64,000 bases of DNA from Kosakonia quasisacchari (GTDB taxonomy: Bacteria > Pseudomonadota > Gammaproteobacteria > Enterobacterales > Enterobacteriaceae). Positions 63,231-64,000 of the stretch are shown one piece after another; position 1 is the stretch's first letter, and every line of letters starts with the position of its first letter. The translations under genes were made by a program, and so were the position numbers. The stretch spans positions 62,001 to 126,000 of the forward strand of contig NZ_SJOP01000005.1 of assembly GCF_004331415.1 (NCBI RefSeq), read 5' to 3'. The notes beneath the pieces are model-generated. The model ran no database searches. It was not told the origin of the DNA and was given only the letters and a program-made list of their open reading frames with translations.

Positions 63231-64000
63231 CTATACCCGACTAAGAATGCCGCGACGGTAGAGATTACGGCGGATACGGCTAAGCCCGGCTTTCGGTTTG
63301 CGTGGCTCATCAAGGCTTGCCAGCACGATCTCCAGCACACGTTCGGCCACATCGCGATGGCGCTGCGCCACTGCGAGCACCGGGCATTGCAGGAAATCCA
63401 GCAATTCATGATCGCCGAACGTGGCAATTGCCAAATCAGAAGGCAGCTTGCCGTCGCGACGCAGCGTCACATCCAGGACACCCTGCAATAAGGCAAACGA
63501 GGTGATAAACATCGCTTGCGGCATCGGATTGGTTTCCAGCCATTTTTCAAACAGCTGTGCAGCAGCTTCCCGCTCATAACTGTTGGCGTAGAGATACTGA
63601 ACCTCGCGCGGATCGTCTTTCCACGCAGTACGAAAGCCCTGCTCACGCAAAAAACTCACCGACAGTTCGGGTAAAGCGCCAAGATAAAGCACACGCTCCG
63701 CCGGGAATTTACGCAACTCTTCCGCCAACATTTCCGAGTCGTCCTGATCGGCACCGACAACACTGGTGAAGTGTTCGCGATCCAGTGCGCGATCCAGTGC
63801 GACAATCGGAAATGAATCATTAGCCCAACGCTGATAGAACGGGTGCTCCGGCGGAAGCGAAGTGGACACGATAATCGCGTCCACCTGCCGTTGAAGTAAA
63901 TGTTCAATACAACGCATTTCGTTGTCAGGCTGATCTTCAGAGCAGGCAATCAGAAGCTGATAGCCGCGCTGACGCGCCTGGCGCTCCAGATAGTTGGCAA
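63231..64000 (-). CDS. cra: Catabolite repressor/activator Cra (5'-truncated by window edge)
   Basis: LacI/GalR-family regulator (FruR) of carbon flow, controlled by fructose phosphates. The frame runs off the right edge, and upstream residues ([20 protein letters not shown]) match E. coli Cra before the ATG at 63917. That ATG is therefore internal. About 78 N-terminal residues with the helix-turn-helix are outside the window. The periplasmic-binding-protein-like core and the C-terminal [13 protein letters not shown] are intact. Downstream lie its terminator and the dcw cluster, as in E. coli. Confidence 0.96.
   Translation of the reverse strand, partial: ANYLERQARQRGYQLLIACSEDQPDNEMRCIEHLLQRQVDAIIVSTSLPPEHPFYQRWANDSFPIVALDRALDREHFTSVVGADQDDSEMLAEELRKFPAERVLYLGALPELSVSFLREQGFRTAWKDDPREVQYLYANSYEREAAAQLFEKWLETNPMPQAMFITSFALLQGVLDVTLRRDGKLPSDLAIATFGDHELLDFLQCPVLAVAQRHRDVAERVLEIVLASLDEPRKPKAGLSRIRRNLYRRGILSRV

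Noticed and set aside
63915..63917. ATG at 63917 as the start of cra
   Set aside because: The frame continues to the window edge with residues matching the Cra core, so this Met is internal and the gene is cut by the window.

Overview
This window is a chromosomal core segment of a member of the Enterobacteriaceae. Gene content, order and protein sequence all track the Escherichia coli region around the dcw cluster, in the opposite orientation to the E. coli map. Details such as the lack of the yad fimbrial operon, rpnC and yadI, an extra sugar-symporter/GH43 pair and an unfamiliar gene between acnB and lpd fit an Enterobacter/Kosakonia/Klebsiella-type genome better than Escherichia. The genus is an inference from remembered family sequences; no search was run. 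I see no rRNA, tRNA, insertion sequence, prophage or CRISPR array.

Left part (1-15.5 kb). It opens inside pcnB, followed by folK and the pantothenate genes panB-panC-panD, then yadE and the yadGH ABC exporter on the minus strand. Next come can (carbonic anhydrase), hpt divergent from gcd (PQQ glucose dehydrogenase) across a shared CRP-type site, and cueO behind a CueR-type promoter. yacC, the spermidine pair speE-speD and yacL close this part.

Central metabolism block (15.7-27.7 kb, minus strand). acnB, a cysteine-free protein of unknown function, a small orphan ORF, then lpd, aceF, aceE and pdhR. Transcription runs pdhR-aceE-aceF-lpd, and a textbook PdhR operator lies just upstream of pdhR. 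These genes convert pyruvate to acetyl-CoA and feed the TCA cycle.

Accessory and envelope block (28-38 kb). aroP is followed by a translationally coupled symporter and GH43 glycosidase, placed between aroP and ampE, which are neighbours in E. coli. Then ampE-ampD (muropeptide recycling), nadC, and the type IV pilin-like set ppdD-hofB-hofC.

Right part (38-64 kb). guaC, coaE-zapD-yacG, then on the minus strand the division and cell-wall cluster. In transcription order it is mraZ, rsmH, ftsL, ftsI, murE, murF, mraY, murD, ftsW, murG, murC, ddlB, ftsQ, ftsA, ftsZ, lpxC, secM, secA, mutT, mostly with overlapping or nearly touching genes. The window ends inside cra.

Nothing here clearly forms a new biological system. 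The most unusual items are the unknown protein and orphan ORF between acnB and lpd, the expanded Met/His repeat of CueO, the symporter/GH43 insertion, and a large predicted RNA structure between pdhR and aceE.
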